Positions 7,977 through 15,976 of a stretch of DNA of 31,710 nucleotides are shown here, one piece after another. Below the pieces are notes generated by a model. The model did not search any database and was not told the DNA's origin. It was given only the letters and a program-made list of their open reading frames with translations. The stretch is taken from NCBI GenBank assembly GCA_030830245.1, contig JAURNJ010000350.1, positions 1 through 31,710 of the forward strand, written 5' to 3'. The translations under genes were made by a program, and so were the position numbers. Source of the stretch: Novosphingobium sp. Lineage in GTDB: Bacteria; Pseudomonadota; Alphaproteobacteria; Sphingomonadales; Sphingomonadaceae. Numbering within the stretch: the first letter of the stretch is position 1; each line of letters starts with the position of its first letter.

Positions 7977-9005
7977 GGCCAGCCCATAGGCTCCCACGGT
8001 CGGGATATCGTTTGCAGTGACGACTCCCGGTTTGGCGGCAACCACGCCGGGAATGGCGTTAAGCGCGGGCATGCCGGTGGCGATCATGCCAAGGCCCATG
8101 AAATCGGGCTCGTTCCAGTCGGGATCGGGCATCAGCATGAAGTGGTTGCGGATCGTCGGCCTGCCATCCACCTCCATGAGGTAACCGTGGCGTAGCTCGA
8201 ATGCCTCGCTCCAGTGCTTGCCCTTGAGCCACTGGGTGCGCAGCACGATCAGGTCCTTGCCGTTCACCCACCCGCGCCAGCGCGCATCGACCGCCGTGAC
8301 CGTGCCCTTGGGGATGAAGGCATAGCCAAGGTCGTTGTCCTCGGTCGCCGGGAACACGTCCATGTCGAAGGTGATCTCGTCGAGCTTGACGCCAAGCCCG
8401 TCCGCGATGACTTCGACCGCGTCTGAAAACACCGCCGTGGCCTCTTTCGCTTCGGGCACGATGGTCGGATCGTCGAGCGCCTTGCCGTAGCCGACCTTTA
8501 TCTCGGTAGTCCACGAATCGTAGTCCGTGCAATCGACCGATTCCAGCATGCGCACCTGATCGACCCGGTCACATACCTGGGTGAGGGCCAGCGCCATCAC
8601 GTCGGCGAAGCCGGGATTGACGCCCGAGCCATAAAGCGACGCTTCGCCCTTCAGCCCGGCTGCGTGCAACCGCTCGCGCTGCCCGTAATGCATGCCGGTG
8701 ATGACCGCCGCGGTGGTCACGACATTGATCCCGCCTTCCAGCAGCCGCCCCAGTTCGTCGAAATTCGGCCATTGCGAGGTGTAGCAGCAGGCATCGGGCT
8801 TCAGCGCGATCAGCGCGTCGATGTCGTTGGTTGCCTTTACTCCGGTGGGCGTATCGAGCCCGGCAAGCTCTGCTGCATCGGTGCCAGTCTTGTCTGCGCT
8901 CCACGCATAGACCCCGACCAGCTCGTATTTCGGGTTGGCGATGATGGCGCGCAGCGTGCGCACCCCGACATTGCCGGTGGTCCACTGGATTACGCGATAG
9001 GTCAT
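7968..9005 (-). CDS. NAD(P)-dependent oxidoreductase, dihydrodipicolinate-reductase-like
   Basis: 345 residues. The N-terminal Rossmann fold starts VIQWTTGNVGVRTLRAI (5-21), where G-x-x-G-x-x-x-x-R is the dinucleotide loop of the DapB N-terminal family. It is followed by VGVYAWSADKTG after strand 2 and SLYGSGVNPGF in the hinge. The C-terminal half is not DapB-like; it resembles 2,4-diaminopentanoate dehydrogenase-like proteins common in actinobacterial and sphingomonad catabolic loci. RBS GAGAGGA lies 7-8 bases upstream of the ATG. It probably shares a transcript with the dioxygenase gene 81 bases upstream. Substrate unknown: a carbonyl/alcohol or amine oxidoreductase acting on a cluster intermediate is inferred from the fold only. 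Confidence 0.83.
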   Translation of the reverse strand: MTYRVIQWTTGNVGVRTLRAIIANPKYELVGVYAWSADKTGTDAAELAGLDTPTGVKATNDIDALIALKPDACCYTSQWPNFDELGRLLEGGINVVTTAAVITGMHYGQRERLHAAGLKGEASLYGSGVNPGFADVMALALTQVCDRVDQVRMLESVDCTDYDSWTTEIKVGYGKALDDPTIVPEAKEATAVFSDAVEVIADGLGVKLDEITFDMDVFPATEDNDLGYAFIPKGTVTAVDARWRGWVNGKDLIVLRTQWLKGKHWSEAFELRHGYLMEVDGRPTIRNHFMLMPDPDWNEPDFMGLGMIATGMPALNAIPGVVAAKPGVVTANDIPTVGAYGLAGG

Positions 9006-9086
9006 TGGGGTATCCTCTCTGCCGGTCTGTTGGCGTGTCCGGGCCTTCTTAACTCAAAGTCGCGTCCAAGCCAGCCGCACCGGCGA

Positions 9087-9998
9087 TCACGCCGCAGCCT
9101 CGATCTTCCACGCCGGCACCTCGATCCCGGCGGGATCGCGCGCGGCGAATTCAGGAGCCACGGTGCTGGTGCGACGAAGCTGGCGGGTTTCGCGGTCGGC
9201 GCGATAGCGGCAGGACCTGTGCATGGTGCAGCGGTTGTCCCAGATCACCAGATCGCCCGCGCTCCAGACATGGGTGAACACGTTCTCCGGGCGGGTCGCG
9301 TGCTCAGTCAATTCGCTCAGCAAGAGCCGCCCGTTCGGAACCGGCATGCCAACGATGTGATCGGCGTGGGACGACAGGTAGAGCGTCTTCCGGCCGGTTT
9401 CGGGCAGCACCCGCACCAGATCGTGCGTGACCCGGTTTGTCACGGCAGGATTGTCTTCGCGAAAATCGTTGAAGCCGAGGAATCGTCGCGCGGTGGTCGA
9501 GGAATGTTCCGCCGCCAGACCCTCGACCAACTCCTTGCGATCGTCGTCGAGACTGTCCCACGCGACGCGCATGTCGGCGAACTGGGTTTCGCCCCCATCG
9601 CGGGTCACCGTGATGCCGTAAAGCATAGAAAGGTGCGCGGGCACATGCTTGAACGAGGCATCGGTGTGCCAGAAGCGATTGCCCATATCGAGCAGCCGTC
9701 GGCGGTCTTCCGAACCGACCGGCTTGCCGTCCTCTCCGAGGTTGGACACGTTCAGCAGGTCCTTGCGCATCCCGCGCGCATAGTCGCCAGACATTTTCTC
9801 ATAGCTGTCCAGTTCGCCAAAGCGCGCGGCGAAATCCGCCTGTTCGTCGCCGTCGATGGCCTGACCCGGCAGCACGACGACGCAGTGGGTCTTCATCGCC
9901 TCGCGAATGAAGGCGACGTCTGCCTCGCTGGCTCTTGCGGCATCGATTCCCTCGATACGGGCGGCGAAGGCTGGGCTCAGCGGGGTAAGCGTGGGCAT
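9087..9998 (-). CDS. Fe(II)/2-oxoglutarate dioxygenase, TfdA-like
   Basis: 303 residues in the TauD/TfdA family. Iron ligands are visible as FWHTDASF (H111, D113) and the distal His in DNRCTMHRS (H260); the 2-oxoglutarate-binding Arg is in ETRQLRRTS (R275 or R276). The stretch HTDASFKHVPAHLSML followed by GGETQFADMR is closer to TfdA (2,4-D dioxygenase) than to taurine dioxygenase. Such enzymes hydroxylate next to an ether or sulfate oxygen and so cleave C-O bonds. An ATG with RBS AGAGGA six bases upstream decides the start at 9998; the reading frame stays open much further upstream but across a promoter region. It is divergent from a sulfotransferase, and the DapB-like gene follows on the same strand. 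Family secure, substrate unknown. Confidence 0.9.
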   Translation of the reverse strand: MPTLTPLSPAFAARIEGIDAARASEADVAFIREAMKTHCVVVLPGQAIDGDEQADFAARFGELDSYEKMSGDYARGMRKDLLNVSNLGEDGKPVGSEDRRRLLDMGNRFWHTDASFKHVPAHLSMLYGITVTRDGGETQFADMRVAWDSLDDDRKELVEGLAAEHSSTTARRFLGFNDFREDNPAVTNRVTHDLVRVLPETGRKTLYLSSHADHIVGMPVPNGRLLLSELTEHATRPENVFTHVWSAGDLVIWDNRCTMHRSCRYRADRETRQLRRTSTVAPEFAARDPAGIEVPAWKIEAAA

Positions 9999-10104
9999 CG
10001 TCGATCCTCTTGGCCTGAGTGTATTCCATTTGGCCATGCACGCAATGCTTGCGAATCCGAGGGAGTGCCGCCAGCATTGGCGCAAACCACACAGGGAGAG
10101 ACAA

Positions 10105-11241
10105 GTGAGCCAAACGAATGCGCCAACTGCCGACCAAATGATCGCAGAGGCGACAGAGGCGACCGGATGGACTGGTGGCGTGGATGCCGGACTGCGCGAA
10201 GGGCTGGAGCGAACGCTGATCGGCTTTGCCGAAGCGCCGCTGACCGAGGCTGCCCGCGCCGACGCCTTCAATGCGATGCGCAGCGATCTGGCCACGCGGT
10301 TCCGCATCGAGCAGTTCCTTTCAGACAATCCCGAGATTGAGCAGCAGACCATCGAAGGTCCGCTGGTCGTCACCAGCGTGCCGCGTTCGGGCACCACCGC
10401 TACGCTGGCGATGCTCGCGCTCGATCCGCGCTTCCGCTACACTCGTGACTGGGAGATCAAGCAGCCCTTGCCGCCGCCAGTTGCTGGCGAGGAGGCCAAC
10501 GATCCGCGCGCCGTTGCCGCGCGCAAACGAGCCGCCGCGATGGACCAGTCGATCCACCTGCACGATCCCGACGGGCCGGAAGAGGACATGATCGCGATCG
10601 CTGCCTACGACATGCGCAGCTATCATGGCCGCTATCCAATGCCGGACAAGTATCTGGACGCCTATATCGAGGACAGCTTCCAATCCACGTACCGGTTCCA
10701 CGAAAGGGTGCTCAAGCTCCTGCAATGGAAGCGCGGGCCGAACCACTGGGTGCTCAAATCCCCGCCGCATCTTTTCCGGTTCGAAGCGATCGTAGCGCAG
10801 TATCCGGATTCGCGCATCGTGATGACCCATCGCGATCCGGTGCGGATGATCGGTTCGGTCTCCAGCATGTATGAGCAGCTCTACGCCTCGATTTGCCCGC
10901 CCGGTGCGGTCGACAACGCGTGGATCGGTCGGCGCTGCCTCGATTTCTGGGCGCGCGGCATGGAGATTGCGCTGCGCGCGCGCGACAAGCTGGGCGAGGA
11001 TCGCTTTGCCGATGTCCACAATCGCGAACTCGTTGCCGATCCTGTGGCAACGCTGGAAAAGCTGTATGACCGGCTGGGATATACCATGGACGACGGCACG
11101 AAGGACCGCATCCGGGATTACCATAGCCGCAATGCGCAAGGCGCTCACGGCGAACATAAGTATACGGTTGAGAAGTACGGCCTCACAGAGGCAGAGATCA
11201 ACAAGGCCTTCGCCGAATACAACGAGCGCTTCCTCAGCTAG
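10105..11241 (+). CDS. PAPS-dependent sulfotransferase family protein
   Basis: 378 residues of the Sulfotransfer_3 type. The 5'-phosphosulfate loop is SVPRSGTTATL (91-101) and the 3'-phosphate-binding segment VMTHRDPVRMIGSVSSM (239-255, R243 and S251). WVLKSPPHLF (215-224) carries the conserved lysine next to the acceptor site. The start is GTG with AGGGAG seven bases upstream; the open frame continues 66 codons further but overlaps the divergent dioxygenase start. It stands alone, ending 19 bases before the convergent ABC gene. Members of this family are common in sphingomonad catabolic clusters, mostly without known acceptor. It could transfer sulfate to a hydroxylated substrate, or be repurposed. 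No signal peptide or membrane segment is visible. Confidence 0.9.
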   Translation: MSQTNAPTADQMIAEATEATGWTGGVDAGLREGLERTLIGFAEAPLTEAARADAFNAMRSDLATRFRIEQFLSDNPEIEQQTIEGPLVVTSVPRSGTTATLAMLALDPRFRYTRDWEIKQPLPPPVAGEEANDPRAVAARKRAAAMDQSIHLHDPDGPEEDMIAIAAYDMRSYHGRYPMPDKYLDAYIEDSFQSTYRFHERVLKLLQWKRGPNHWVLKSPPHLFRFEAIVAQYPDSRIVMTHRDPVRMIGSVSSMYEQLYASICPPGAVDNAWIGRRCLDFWARGMEIALRARDKLGEDRFADVHNRELVADPVATLEKLYDRLGYTMDDGTKDRIRDYHSRNAQGAHGEHKYTVEKYGLTEAEINKAFAEYNERFLS

Positions 11242-11260
11242 CTGAAGGCCCGTATTCCCC

Positions 11261-12931
11261 TCAGGAGGAGAGCGTGCGCGCCGCGCTGCTCTCCTCGATC
11301 ACCTTTCCGTTCTCGACGCTCAGCAGCCGTTGCGCCAGAGCGAGGCTCGCGGGGCGGTGGGTGATAAGGATCACGGTGCGGCCCCTGAGCGCCTGCTCGC
11401 ACGAGGCAATGAAGGCGCTCTCGCCGTCGAGGTCGAACATCGAAGTCGCTTCGTCGAACACCAGCACGGGCGGGTTGGCGAGCAATGCGCGGGCAAGCGC
11501 GATGCGCTGGCGCTGCCCGCCCGAGAGGCGCACGCCATGGTCGCCGATCTCGGTGTCATAGCCGTTCACGAGCCCGGTGACGAAATGGTGCGCCTGCGCC
11601 AGTCGCGCAGCCTGCTCTATTTCCGCGTCGCCTGCACCTTCCAGTCCGAAGGCGATGTTTGCGCGGATGGTGCCGTTGAACAGCAAGGGGCGCTGCGGAA
11701 CGAGGCCGAACTGGCGGCGCAGGTGCTGTAGCTGGAGCGTGGTTATGTCCTCGCCGTCGAGGCGGATGGTGCCGGACGAGGGTTCATAGAAGCGCAGCAA
11801 CAGGTTGATGAGCGTGGTCTTGCCCGCACCGTTGTCGCCCAGCAGCGCGACGATCTGTCCCGCCGGAATGTCGAGATCCACGTTGTCGAGTACGCGCTCG
11901 CGCCCCGGATAGGCAAAGCTGATGCCGCGCAGGCTGATTTGGCCTCTGGCCTTGCCGATCATTCCTTCGGCGCTGTAGCCGGGTTCGGGCTCGCGCAGCA
12001 GCACGGCCTGGAGCCGCGCCAGAGTGCCGATCGCCAACTGTATCTGCCCATATACGTTGGCAAGATCGCTGACCGGCCTCGTCAGCAGAGCGGCGTAGAA
12101 CAGGAAGCCGAACAGCTCTGTCGGGCCCATCGCGCCGCCACGCACATTGTATCCTGCAAGAACAAGCAGGAGGATGGCTGCGAACGAGGCGGTGAGGTTT
12201 ATCGCCGGGCCGAGCACGGCGTTGATGCGGCCCTGGCTTTGGGCGAGAGCCATCGCGGACGCTACCGCTGCCTGATAGCGTTTCGCCTCGATTTCCTCGC
12301 GAGCGAAAGCCTTGATCGCGGGCAGCATTTCAAGGTTTTCGTCCGCCAGCGCGACGACCTCGGCTTCCGCCTCCTGGATTTGCGCGGCAAGTCCGCGCAG
12401 CCTGCGCCCGATGATCTTCAGGATAAGGTAAAAGGCGGGAACGATCACCGGCACGATCAGGGCCAGAACCGGGTCAATCGTGAACAGGATCACCACGGCC
12501 CCGCCTGCGGTCAGCAGGCTCGAAGGGATGCTGGTCAGCGTGGAGGTCAGGAACGAGCTGAGGTGCGACACCTCGTAGGTCATCAGCGCCATGGTGTCGC
12601 CCTGCCGGTGGTTCTCATGCCATCCCAGAGGCAGAGACTGGACGTGCCGGTAGATGCGCTCACGCAGGTCGGCGAGAATCCGGTTGGAGACAAGCGTGGA
12701 ACACAGCGAGCTCAGCCCGGTGACGAGCGCCATGAGCGTAACGGCTGCAACGAGCAGCGCCGCGACCTGCCCCGGCGACTGGCGCGCGCCCTCGAACAGG
12801 CCGCCAAGCAGCCGGGCGCCCAGTGCCGGAATCGCAAGCGTTACCGCTGAACCCAGGATCGACAACAGCGCCAGAAAGGCTAGCTGCCGCCTATAGGGAG
12901 AGGCAAGAATCAGCAGGTCGCGAAACGGCAT
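11261..12931 (-). CDS. ABC exporter half-transporter (TMD-NBD fusion)
   Basis: 556 residues. The N-terminal half has about six membrane segments (roughly 16-38, 56-78, 138-158, 158-175, 242-262, 273-290) with the exporter coupling region. The C-terminal ATPase has Walker A GDNGAGKTT (365-373), Q-loop VPQRP, signature LSGGQRQR (469-476), Walker B VLVFDE (489-494), D-loop SMFD rather than the common SALD, and switch His in ITHRP (H525). This is the MsbA/multidrug-type homodimeric exporter layout. The isochorismatase-fold gene lies 35 bases upstream on the same strand and may be co-transcribed; the RBS is weak. Its place within a catabolic island suggests export of a toxic substrate, intermediate or sulfated product, but the sequence does not reveal the cargo. 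Confidence 0.92.
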   Translation of the reverse strand: MPFRDLLILASPYRRQLAFLALLSILGSAVTLAIPALGARLLGGLFEGARQSPGQVAALLVAAVTLMALVTGLSSLCSTLVSNRILADLRERIYRHVQSLPLGWHENHRQGDTMALMTYEVSHLSSFLTSTLTSIPSSLLTAGGAVVILFTIDPVLALIVPVIVPAFYLILKIIGRRLRGLAAQIQEAEAEVVALADENLEMLPAIKAFAREEIEAKRYQAAVASAMALAQSQGRINAVLGPAINLTASFAAILLLVLAGYNVRGGAMGPTELFGFLFYAALLTRPVSDLANVYGQIQLAIGTLARLQAVLLREPEPGYSAEGMIGKARGQISLRGISFAYPGRERVLDNVDLDIPAGQIVALLGDNGAGKTTLINLLLRFYEPSSGTIRLDGEDITTLQLQHLRRQFGLVPQRPLLFNGTIRANIAFGLEGAGDAEIEQAARLAQAHHFVTGLVNGYDTEIGDHGVRLSGGQRQRIALARALLANPPVLVFDEATSMFDLDGESAFIASCEQALRGRTVILITHRPASLALAQRLLSVENGKVIEESSAARTLSS

Positions 12932-12966
12932 TGCCGGGGGCTATGCGATCCGCACCCGAAGGGCAA

Positions 12967-13566
12967 TCAGCCCGCCAATGCGGCGATAACGTCCTCGCTC
13001 TGAACCACCCTTGCGATCATGCGCATCTGGTTGTCGACGATGGCGCGATGGGTAGCCATGTCGGATGCGGCGACGCAATCGTCGGGCACCAGCACGTGAT
13101 AGCCGAGTTCGGATGCGACCATGACATTGCCAGCAACCCCGACATTGACCGAAACTCCGGTGACCACCACCGTCTCGATGCCCATGCGCCGCATCAGCGT
13201 ATCAAGCTGGGTGCCGACCATGGCGGTCATTCCCGAGGACCGGGGAATCTCGAAATCGCCTTGGTGAAACTCGCAGCCCTCGACATAGGCCTGTGCCGGG
13301 TGATCGGGCGGCAGCGGCGTGCCCTTCATGCTCATTGCCGCGATCAGGGTGTTGACCTTCACATCGGCCCGGTCCGGCCGCCCGCGAGCCGGTGTGTGAA
13401 ATACCGGAGCACCGGCCTTGCGGAACGCGGTCGCAAGTGCAGCAATCTTCTTGGCGATGCCGCGCTCTGTCACCTGCTGGGCCAGAGCCGGAAAGCCTGC
13501 GTATTGAGGGTCGACGACAAATTTCTGCATTTCGTGGATGATGAGCGCGGGCTTGCCGGTAATCAT
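12967..13566 (-). CDS. isochorismatase/cysteine-hydrolase-fold protein lacking the catalytic triad
   Basis: 199 residues with the complete isochorismatase-like Rossmann layout: strand ALIIHEMQ (7-14), PVFHTPA, PRSSGMTAMVGTQLD (108-122), VVVTGVSVNVGVAGNVMVASELGY (133-156) and PDDCVAAS. The family triad is Asp-Lys-Cys. Here the Asp position reads H11-E12, no Lys occurs between 98 and 122 where it is expected (reads IPRSSGM), and the TNVCV cysteine is Gly143. Amide hydrolysis by the classical mechanism is therefore unlikely. Start ATG at 13566 with RBS GGAGAGGA six bases upstream; the open frame continues upstream but without RBS and through the divergent NTF2-like gene. I recall a wider subfamily with NVG instead of NVC, function unknown to me. 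Confidence 0.87.
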   Translation of the reverse strand: MITGKPALIIHEMQKFVVDPQYAGFPALAQQVTERGIAKKIAALATAFRKAGAPVFHTPARGRPDRADVKVNTLIAAMSMKGTPLPPDHPAQAYVEGCEFHQGDFEIPRSSGMTAMVGTQLDTLMRRMGIETVVVTGVSVNVGVAGNVMVASELGYHVLVPDDCVAASDMATHRAIVDNQMRMIARVVQSEDVIAALAG

Positions 13567-13605
13567 GCTATGTCCTCTCCTGAATTTGCGGGGGAGACTA
13601 GCCGA

Positions 13606-14214
13606 ATGGCAAAAGCGCGCAACGGGGCTTTGAGTGCGAGTATCATTTTTGGCCTGCTGTTGGCGAGCGTCCCGGCCGGCGGAAAGGAAATGGGCATGTC
13701 CACCGAGGATCTGGCGCGCAAAGTCGCGCAGCTCGAGCAACGTCTCGCCGAGGCTGAAGCGCGGCTGGCAGTGCAGAACGTCATCACGACCTACGGCCTT
13801 GCCGCCGATACCAATGACATCGCGGCGATGATGGCTTTGTGGAGCGACGACTGCGTGATCGAGATCGACGGCAACGTCATTGCGCGCGGGCGCGCCCAGT
13901 CTCGCGGGATCATCGATTCGGAAGTTCACCAGTCGATCCAGCCATACTCCGCGCATGTCATGGGGCCGTTCCGGATCGACGTTGTCGACGCCGACCATGC
14001 CGTCGCGACGGGATACCAGACGGTCTATGTGCGCGATGGCAAGCGGGCGGATGGCCAGTCGCAAGTCTGGCGGCAGTCTTTCGGACGCTGGGAAATGCGG
14101 CGCACGGATGGTCGCTGGGAAATCGCGCGGCGGCAATCGCGCGCGGTGTCCAATCCAGGCGTGAAGCAAATCGTCGGCCCGGCGCTGCGTCCGCCTGCCA
14201 ATCCGGCCAATTGA
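13606..14214 (+). CDS. NTF2-like (SnoaL-type) protein, possible signal peptide
   Basis: The core, from about 13696, is a nuclear-transport-factor-2 fold of the SnoaL_4 kind. A helix with heptad-like LARKVAQLEQRLAEAEARL leads into NVITTYGLAADTNDIAAMMALWSDDCVIEIDG, then HVMGPFRIDVVDADHAVATGYQTVY and RWEMRRTDGRWEIARR. Such folds serve as small isomerases, dehydratases or ligand-binding proteins. Start choice is open. ATG 13606 adds a plausible secretion signal (KAR, then about 14 hydrophobic residues, then SVPAGG), giving 202 residues. ATG 13696 has the better RBS (AAAGGA, 7-8 bases) and gives 172 residues without signal. ATG 13570 is also in frame. It is divergent from the isochorismatase-fold gene. 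No catalytic Asp/His pair of ketosteroid-isomerase type could be assigned with confidence. Confidence 0.8.
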   Translation: MAKARNGALSASIIFGLLLASVPAGGKEMGMSTEDLARKVAQLEQRLAEAEARLAVQNVITTYGLAADTNDIAAMMALWSDDCVIEIDGNVIARGRAQSRGIIDSEVHQSIQPYSAHVMGPFRIDVVDADHAVATGYQTVYVRDGKRADGQSQVWRQSFGRWEMRRTDGRWEIARRQSRAVSNPGVKQIVGPALRPPANPAN

Positions 14215-14231
14215 CCTATTGTAACCGGCCT

Positions 14232-14276
14232 GTCTGATCTGCTAGCGGGCTCGTCTGATCGCAATTGAGCTAATTG
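14232..14276. promoter_or_regulatory. candidate operator/promoter upstream of thiolase operon
   Basis: The 109-base spacer before the thiolase gene holds two copies of GTCTGATC (14232-14239 and 14253-14260), starts 21 bases apart, about two helical turns. An inverted repeat CAATT (14262-14266) / AATTG (14272-14276) follows. This is the lowest-GC stretch nearby. The arrangement fits a regulator binding on one face of the helix; no factor can be named. Confidence 0.35.
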
Positions 14277-14323
14277 AAATGCCATGCTCTTGAGTGGGTG
14301 CGGCGCAGAAGGGAGCGACCTTT

Positions 14324-15508
14324 ATGGGATTTCCGCAACGCAAGGCGGCAATCGTCGGCGTCTACAACACCAAGCAGGCGCGAATACTTGAGGGCACACC
14401 TTGGACTCTCGCTCTCGAGGCGATCCAGGGCGCGCTGGATGACGCAGGCCTCAAGCACAGCGACATCGATGGCCTGTCCTCGATGATGTACGACGCCAGC
14501 CTCACCGCTCAGCAGATGTGGGTAGAGCAGCTTGGCGGTCGGCCCATGACCTACACCTCGCACGGCATTGCCGGTGCGCTTGTCACCAAGGCAGCGGCGG
14601 CGATCGCGGCGGGCCTGACCAACGTGGTGTGCATCTATTTCGGCAATGCCGGGATGCGCGCCGGCCCCTCGAAACAGCGTGCGGCGCAGGAAGCCGCCCC
14701 GGTGGTGCGCAAGGCGCCGCGCGTGCCGGACTGGGACTTCAACGTGCACGGCGCCTACATGTCGGCGTGGTATGCGCTGTGGACGCGCCGCTACATGGAC
14801 CAGTTCAACGCTCCTTACGAAAATCTCGCCGAATACCCGGTGATCGCGCGCTATCATGCGACGCTCAACCCCGCCTCGATCATGGGCGAGCGCGGCGAGA
14901 TCACGGTGCAGGACGTGATTGATTCGCCGATGATCTCCTCGCCTTTGCATCGGCTCGATTGCTCGCTCGACAACGATGGCGGTTACGCGATCCTCGTTGC
15001 TTCGGCCGAAGTCGCCAAGAACTGCCGCAAGGCGCCGGTCTGGGTGCTGGGCGGAGGCGAAGGCATCTACACCGATTTCTACATGTCGTTCACCAATGAC
15101 TGGATCAACGACAACGGCCAGTCTGTTCGCCGCGCCAGCGACATCGCCTTTGCCGGTGCTGGCGTTACCCGCGACGACATCGACGTGACGGGTATGTACG
15201 ACTGCTTTCCGGTGACGATGGCCCGCAACATCGAAGAAATGGGCTTCTGCAAGGTGGGCGAAGGCCACGAATTCATCAAGGAAGGCCACCTGAAGCTCGG
15301 CGGCAAGCTGCCGACCAACACCGACGGCGGCCTCCTTTCACACAGCCACTGCGGCAACCCGAGCGGCATGCATGTCGTAGAGGTGGTCAAGCAGCTTCGT
15401 GGCGAGTGCGATGCGCGCCAGGTCAAGGATGCAAAGATCGGGGCCGTGCTTTCGCAGGGTTACGCGGTTCACGGCGTCGCTGGCGTCGCCATTCTTGGCA
15501 AGGATTGA
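14324..15508 (+). CDS. thiolase-fold lipid-transfer/retro-aldolase-like protein (no thiolase Cys)
   Basis: 394-residue thiolase superfamily member of the SCP-x/Ltp class. N-terminal AAIVGVYNTK and the DDAGLKHSDIDGL helix are typical. The nucleophile region reads YTSHGIAGAL (77-86), with no cysteine where thiolases have NAC[AG]SG. The downstream motifs are MYDCFPVT (291-298), with Tyr in place of the usual His, SHSHCGNPSG (339-348) in place of GGHPxGATG, and a C-terminal GYAVHGVAG (379-387). This combination matches what I know of Ltp2-type steroid side-chain aldolases, which work with a DUF35 protein in retro-aldol cleavage of a beta-hydroxyacyl-CoA. A DUF35 gene follows 11 bases downstream. 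Start ATG 14324 has RBS GAAGGGAG; an upstream GTG (14294) is less likely. Class well supported, substrate inferred. Confidence 0.9.
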   Translation: MGFPQRKAAIVGVYNTKQARILEGTPWTLALEAIQGALDDAGLKHSDIDGLSSMMYDASLTAQQMWVEQLGGRPMTYTSHGIAGALVTKAAAAIAAGLTNVVCIYFGNAGMRAGPSKQRAAQEAAPVVRKAPRVPDWDFNVHGAYMSAWYALWTRRYMDQFNAPYENLAEYPVIARYHATLNPASIMGERGEITVQDVIDSPMISSPLHRLDCSLDNDGGYAILVASAEVAKNCRKAPVWVLGGGEGIYTDFYMSFTNDWINDNGQSVRRASDIAFAGAGVTRDDIDVTGMYDCFPVTMARNIEEMGFCKVGEGHEFIKEGHLKLGGKLPTNTDGGLLSHSHCGNPSGMHVVEVVKQLRGECDARQVKDAKIGAVLSQGYAVHGVAGVAILGKD

Positions 15509-15519
15509 GGTTCAGGACG

Positions 15520-15945
15520 ATGACACACCAGCCCTATAACAAACCCCTGCCGCAGCGCCTTCCCGAGAACGAGGAGTTCTGGGCCGGCCTCGAAGCGCGC
15601 GAGTTCCGCGTGCCAAAGTGCGACGATTGCGGTTACTGGCACTGGATTCCCTATCCGGCCTGCCGCAACTTCCTGTCCACGAACCAGACGTGGACGACGA
15701 CGAGCGGCAAGGGGAAGGTGTTCTCCTACACCGTGGTCCATCGCGGTCCCGGCGGCTTCCGCGACGATGTGCCCTATGTGCTGGCCATGGTCGAATTCCC
15801 GGAAGGACCGCGCAATCCGATCGTTATCGGCACCATGGTCGATGTCGATCCCGATGCCGTGCACACCGGCATGCCGGTCAAGGTCGTCTACGAGGATATC
15901 GAAGGCGAGAACGTGACCATCTGGCACTTCGCGCCGGACGATTGA
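15520..15945 (+). CDS. DUF35 / OB-fold Zn-ribbon acyl-CoA-associated protein
   Basis: 141 residues: an N-terminal helix (PENEEFWAGLEAREF), a rubredoxin-like ribbon CDDCGYWHWIPYPAC (C34, C37, C48), then an OB fold (GKVFSYTVVHRG to the end). The fourth ribbon cysteine expected at about 51 is Phe, so metal binding may be incomplete. DUF35 proteins bind acyl-CoA and form complexes with thiolase-fold or MaoC-like partners. ChsH2's DUF35 domain with Ltp2 is the established steroid example. The gene directly follows the Cys-less thiolase and ends the operon at a strong hairpin, so it is most likely the obligate partner of that thiolase. Confidence 0.9.
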   Translation: MTHQPYNKPLPQRLPENEEFWAGLEAREFRVPKCDDCGYWHWIPYPACRNFLSTNQTWTTTSGKGKVFSYTVVHRGPGGFRDDVPYVLAMVEFPEGPRNPIVIGTMVDVDPDAVHTGMPVKVVYEDIEGENVTIWHFAPDD

Positions 15946-15952
15946 CGGGTAT

Positions 15953-15973
15953 GGGAGAGGGGCGACCTCTCCC
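15953..15973. terminator. bidirectional hairpin terminator candidate
   Basis: GGGAGAGG (15953-15960) and CCTCTCCC (15966-15973) form a perfect 8-bp stem with a 5-base loop, exactly in the 31-base gap between two convergent operons. The following bases are only weakly T-rich (CGTTCAAT on plus), but position and stem strength support shared termination. Confidence 0.6.
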
Positions 15974-15976
15974 CGT

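Noticed and set aside
9999..10397. N-terminal extension of the dioxygenase frame
   Set aside because: Overlaps the divergent promoter and sulfotransferase start; ATG 9998 has a good RBS and the protein then has TfdA length.
11234..11245. Perfect palindrome TCAGCTAGCTGA at the end of the sulfotransferase gene
   Set aside because: Short, has no loop, and overlaps the last codons and the TAG stop; probably chance.
12823..13569. N-terminal extension of the NTF2-like frame (249 codons)
   Set aside because: Antisense to the isochorismatase-fold gene, no family match; real starts are at 13570, 13606 or 13696.
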